Of a DNA stretch of 64,000 nucleotides, positions 59,343-64,000 are shown one piece after another. The stretch covers positions 43,576,239 to 43,640,238 of the forward strand of contig OZ020613.1 of NCBI GenBank assembly GCA_963971575.1, read 5' to 3'. Both the position numbers and the translations under genes were made by a program. Under the pieces are notes generated by a model. It was not told the origin of the DNA and did not search any database. It was given only the letters and a program-made list of their open reading frames with translations. The stretch is from Liopterus haemorrhoidalis. Its lineage: Eukaryota; Arthropoda; Insecta; Coleoptera; Dytiscidae. How positions within the stretch are numbered: position 1 is the first letter of the stretch; each line of letters opens with the position of its first letter.

Positions 59343-61867
59343 TCAATGATATACTGTTTTGTGACGTGTGAGAGATGCTAAATGTGCAAATGCTTTATTA
59401 CACTGCTCACATTTGTATGGCTTTTCGCCAGAATGTATTCGTTTGTGTCTAACGAGTTGTATATTCTCCAAAAATACCTTATTACATTCATCACATTTAA
59501 ATGCCTTCTTTACATAATGTATTCGTTTGTGTCTACTAAGAAGTGGTGGCAATGCAAATGCTTTATTACACTGGTCACATTTAAAAGGTTTCTCTCCAGA
59601 ATGTATTGCTTTGTGGTTATTAAGATCCGAGGTCTTTGAAAATGCTTCATCACACTGATCACATTTGTATGGCTTTTCACCAAAATGTTCTGCTATGTGG
59701 GCAGTTAAAGATGGCTTGTGTGAAAATGCTCTGTTACATTCTTTACATTTGAATGGTTTCTCGCCAGAATGTGTTCGTTTATGACTAATGAGTTGTGCTT
59801 TACGCAAAAATGATTTATTACATTGATCACATTTAAATGGTTTCTCTCCAGAATGTATTGCCTTATGGATATTAAGACTTACGATCCTGGAAAATACCTT
59901 ATCACACTGTTCACATTTAAATGATTTCTCTCCGGAATGCATTCGTTTATGATTAATTTGTGTTGCTGCTTGTGAAAATGCTTCATTGCGTTGTTCACAT
60001 TTAAATGGTTTCTCTTTAGAATGTATGGCCTTGTGGATATTAAAACTGGAGAGCCCTGAAAATAGTTTATCACACTGCTCACATTTAAATGGCTTTTTAT
60101 CAGAATGAATTTGTTTATGATACGTGAGAGATGCTAAGTGTGAAAATGCTTTATTACACTGCTCACATTTGTATGGCTTTTCGCCAGAATGTATTCGCTT
60201 GTGTCTAACAAGTTGTATTTTCTCCAAAAATGCCTTATTACATTCATCACATTTAAATTGTTTCTCTGCATAATGTATTCGTTTGTGTTGACTAAGTAAT
60301 GATGACAATGTAAATGCTTTATTACATTGATCGCATGTGAAAGGTTTCATTCCAGAATGGGTTGCTTTGTGGTTATGTAGACTGGAGATCTTTTTAAATG
60401 TCTTTTCACACTGATTACATTTATATGGTTTCTCGGCAAAATGTGCTGTTAAATGGGCAGTGAGAGATGACCAATGTGAAAATTCTTTGTTACAGTCCTC
60501 ACATTTAAATGGCTTCTCGCCTGAATGTATCCGCTTATGACTAACGAGTTGTCCTTTACGCAAAAATGATTTATTACACTGATCACATTTAAATGGTTTC
60601 TCTACAGAATGTGTTGCCTTGTGCATATTAAGCTTGGAAAGCTCTGGAAATAGCTTATTACACTGTTCACATTTAAATGGATTCTCTCTAGAATGCATTT
60701 CTTTCTGATTAATGAGAGTTGCTACTTGTGAAAATGTTTTATTACTTTGTTTACAATTTAATGGTTCCTCTCTAGAATGTATTGCCTTGTGGATATTAAG
60801 ACCTGAGATATCTGGAAATGACATGGAGCACTGTTCACATTTAAATGACTTCTCATCAGAATGATTTTGTTTGTGATACGTGAGAGATGCTAAGTGTGAA
60901 AAAGCTCTATTACACTTGTCACATTTGTATGGCTTCTCGCCAGAATGTATTCGTTTATGTCTAACAAGTTGTATTTTCTCCAAAAATGCCTTATTACATA
61001 CATCACATTTAAATTCTTTCTCTGCATAATGTATTCGTTTGTGTTTACTAAGACATGATGACAATTTAAATGCTTTATCACATTGATCACATACGAAAGG
61101 TCTCTCTCCAGAATGGGTTGCTTTGTGGTTATATAGACTTGAGATCATTGTAAATGCCTTATCACACTCATCACATTTGTATGACTTATCGGTAGAATGT
61201 ATCCGTTCATGACTAACGAGTTGTGCTTTACGCAAAAATGATTTATTACAATGATCACATTTAAATGGATATTCTCTAGATTGCTTATTTTTCTGATTAA
61301 TAAGTGTTGCTACTTGTGAAAATGTTTTATTACGTTGTTCACAATTTAATGGTTTCTCTTTAGAATGTATTGCCTTGTGGATATTAAGATCTGAGATCTC
61401 TGGAAATGACATGCCGCACTGTTGACATTTAAATGGATTTTCAGCAAAATGAATTGGTTTGTGATACGTGAGAGATGCTAAGTGTGCAAATGCTTTATTA
61501 CACTGCTTACATTTGTATGGCTTCTCACCAGAATGTATTCGCATATGTCTAATAAGTTGCATTCTCTCCAAAAATGCCTTATTACATTCATTACATATAA
61601 ATTCTTTCTCTGCATAATGTATTCGTTTGTGTTTACTAAGACGTGATGACAATGTAAATGCTTTATTGCACTGATCGCATTTGAATCGCTTCTCGACAAC
61701 ATGTACTGATTTATGTGCAACAAGATCTTGAGCTTGTGCAAATGTTTTCTCACATGCATCACATTTATAACATGTCTCTAGTGCTTGTGTAGTATTAATT
61801 TGTTTCAAATTATTATCGGATACTGACTCCCAACTCTCATCTGGATCACAGGAATATGTTGCGCCAT
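59343..61867 (-). CDS. Gene C: 29-finger C2H2 zinc-finger protein, terminal exon
   Basis: Acceptor TTTGCAG just right of 61867, phase 1 entry, TGA at 59343-59345; 842 codons. A short acidic linker (DGATYSCDPDESWESVS) matches the gene A linker. It is followed by 29 tandem 28-residue C2H2 fingers and almost nothing after the last. The array is 1 + 7 + 9 + 9 + 3 fingers, that is, a nine-finger block repeated. Fingers 6, 13 and 22 (reads like LNCEQRNKTFSQVATLINQK) have lost a second Cys and, in 6 and 13, the first His. They are probably spacers. Upstream exons are not visible between 61868 and 64000. Expected nuclear DNA-binding protein; target unknown. The frame is perfectly maintained, which suggests it is expressed. 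Confidence 0.92.
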
Positions 61868-62148
61868 CTGCAAACAAATAAGTAATTAATATTATATTGT
61901 CGAATATTTATAATAAGCACATGACAGCACCGAGCAATCAAAGACATATGATATATCAGGTCGTTAAAGATGAAATTTGTAGTTAATAATACTGCCAACT
62001 TTAACAGCTTAATATTTGACATTGGCTTAATATTTTTCCGTTTTTTTTTTTTTTGTTGTTGGAAAGTTACACATCTCGCCTGTTTAAAGATATCATTGTA
62101 TGCTCTAAAAATATCAAAAACTTTTTTTTTAAATTAATTTTGTTGAAA
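61868..62148. other. Gene C intron start, no other feature
   Basis: Polypyrimidine tract of the gene C acceptor (read on the minus strand) and AT-rich sequence with a T-run near 62040. Confidence 0.4.
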
Positions 62149-62739
62149 ATGAAACGGTCGAAAATTCGCACTATTATGAAATATGAGTTCTTACGTGAAA
62201 CTACGGCATCGCAGACCACGCGAAACATTAATAGTGTACTTGGCTCTAGTGTTACTACGTAGCAGACAATATCAAATTGGTTCGCCAAATTTCGTATAGG
62301 TAACTTAAAAACCAAACAAAAAAAAAAAAAAAATGTCTCATCGATCACAGCAGAAATATACCGCAACCAACTGGACGAAATTATGCAAAAACTTAAAGAA
62401 AAACAGCCTAGATTGGTCAACAGATCGACTCCTAGCTTATTGCATGATAACCCTAGACCACACACTGCATAAATGACTGTGGCAAAACTACAGGAATTGG
62501 AGTTTGAACTTCTTCATCATCCTCCATAATCACCAGACCTAGTCCCCACTGACTACCACTTCCGCAATTTGGACAACTTTTTAATAGGAAAACAGTTTAA
62601 ATCCGACAATGCTGTAAAACTGGCCTTCCAGGAATTCATTGACTCTCGTCCGCCAGAGTTTTATACCACCGGCCTGAACAACCTGCCGCTTAAATGGCAA
62701 AAGTGTATAGACAATATAGGTGCATACTTTGATGAATAA
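62149..62739 (+). pseudogene. mariner transposase pseudogene (irritans/SETMAR-like), internally deleted
   Basis: The N-terminus reads KRSKIRTIMKYEFLRETTAS and SVTT*QTISNWFAKFRIGNL, a mariner HTH. A jump at the A-run near 62320 removes the first catalytic region. It continues with RSTPSLLHDNPRPHTA (second Asp), HHPP*SPDLVPTDYHF (third Asp) and LKWQKCIDNIGAYFDE to TAA. Two in-frame stops and the deletion make it inactive. Clear TIRs were not located. Confidence 0.88.
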
Positions 62740-64000
62740 AATAATTCCTTATATTTGTAAGTTATCAACCAACTTTGCCTTTTTTCTACAAATTACATCC
62801 TTGACGACCCAATATATATAGTACTCACTTAAATGCATGGATATTGTGTTGGTACTTAAGTATATCGTATGTCGCGCTACAGTGCATACGTTGAAATTCA
62901 ACTGAATACTACTTTTGTATTTGCACGTTATTGTACATAATCTCACAAATTATAGAATGCTGTGTAGAAATTTTTACAAGGAGTGCAAATAAGCTGTTTC
63001 TAAGTGCCTTAAGACACATTCGATAAGAAAAAAAATAATAATGTCTCTATTTTATCGTATTTATATTATGTAAACATATTTGTAAACAGGCATCTATTCG
63101 TGAAGTCATGTACCTACTTCTTGTAAAAATTCAACTATACGTATGTATGTATATATTAGGGCTGCTCAACTAGACGATCGCGATCTACCGGTCAATCGCG
63201 GCGTGATTTTAAGTAGATCCTTAGATTCTCTTGCTTCCATGTACTTAAAAATACATTTTATAAATATAAAGTAAAAATTAAAACAAGCTTCTCGCTAGCC
63301 TACGTTCAAATGTCGTATTGAAATGTTTAATAAATGTTGTATGTAAACGTTATATAATAGATTTTTATTTTTTCTCTAAATTCAATGCCATGGGAGTGAC
63401 CGGCAAAGAAATTCTAATCAAAATTACTAACGATAAAACGCGTAATTGTCCGCACAATCGATCACGTTTTCTTGAGTGAGATAAGTAATTGGCAAGATGA
63501 TAGCCTATCGCAATGTAATGTATAATTTTCCTACATTTTCCGTAACGAAGACTGGTGATCGCACATCAAAAAGGCACTAATTTTTAAAAATACACCGAAA
63601 AAAAACTTGATCTTAACATATCCTAACCAAAAAAACATAAAAGCAAAAATGCATTTCCTAAACATTTTGCATAAAATTCGTTGGCGATCAATGTGTTACC
63701 AACCGTCGGATTAAAAGTGCAGCCTTGGAGGGCCTATAAAGAATCTTCATAAACATTTTTTCGTAAATTTTGTTTAGCGAATTAGGTTATTTTTACATGA
63801 AAAGTAGCTTTAAAATTGCAATATATAATGAATTTTTTAATGAGGAAGGACCCCCCCCCTCGGGAGAGCACTATATATCGACCCCCCTCGGGAGGGCACT
63901 ATATATCCCCCCCACCGGTGGCCAGCTAAGCATTCTGGTCGATCGTGGTAACAATATATATATAAAAAAAAAATTAGATCTCAAATACAAAAAGGTTGAA
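62740..64000. other. Right edge of window, no gene recognised
   Basis: AT-rich. 63151-63220 resembles a repeat end (CGATCGCGATCTACCGGTC). 63848-63915 has two tandem ~32-base copies of a CCCCCCTCGGGAG.GCACTATATAT motif. Confidence 0.4.

Overview
The window is AT-rich, intron-rich animal DNA, most likely from an insect. The evidence is a ZAD domain (an arthropod zinc-finger-associated domain), C2H2 zinc-finger genes with TGEKPF-type linkers (mostly SGEKPF here), consensus GT-AG introns, mariner/Tc1, hAT, Jockey/CR1/RTE and Penelope-type elements, and a short run of the insect telomere motif TTAGG. There are no bacterial features. I cannot name the species.

Three host zinc-finger genes form the backbone. 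Gene A (+, 400-9856) has four short acidic exons and a six-finger terminal exon. Gene B (+, 14560-51055) can be assembled as a 36-kb ZAD-C2H2 gene. A two-exon ZAD is followed by three acidic exons homologous to those of gene A, then a five-finger terminal exon. Every junction from the second ZAD exon onward is phase 1. Gene C (-, 59343-61867) is the terminal exon of a 29-finger gene built from a nine-finger higher-order repeat; its 5' exons lie outside the window or are not recognisable. The proteins are expected to be nuclear DNA-binding factors. The phase-1 symmetric acidic exons are interchangeable linker modules.

Nearly everything else is mobile DNA, mostly in introns. Gene A introns hold an RTE-like LINE fragment split by a hAT MITE, a TIR element with a broken Myb/SANT-like ORF, a dead mariner, and a degraded second copy of exons 3-4. 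The A-B intergenic region holds TIR/MITE elements, one carrying a Tc1 remnant.

Intron 1 of gene B contains the most striking object: a 7.65-kb Foldback-like element (14838-22490) with 9-bp direct repeats at its ends. Its arms are head-to-head tandem arrays of a 162-bp unit, about 12 units on the left and 28 on the right. The same intron holds Penelope-like and SWIM-domain gene debris. Intron 2 is a TE nest: a minus-strand Jockey-type LINE (27.85-36.5 kb) lacking its endonuclease is interrupted by a full-length plus-strand LINE (29810-34334). That LINE is in turn interrupted by a 245-bp hAT MITE with perfect 8-bp target duplications. To its right are a 2.4-kb inverted-repeat element containing an LTR-like insertion, and an inverted dimer of a Penelope-like end. 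Intron 5 holds a 3.4-kb array of ~400-bp repeats and a tRNA-type SINE.

Between genes B and C there is a Myb/SANT-like gene remnant split by two CR1/Jockey-type LINE fragments, and a long-TIR mariner-like element. A deleted irritans-type mariner lies right of gene C. No intact, clearly functional transposase or reverse transcriptase ORF was found. The plus-strand LINE is closest, with one frameshift and one MITE insertion.
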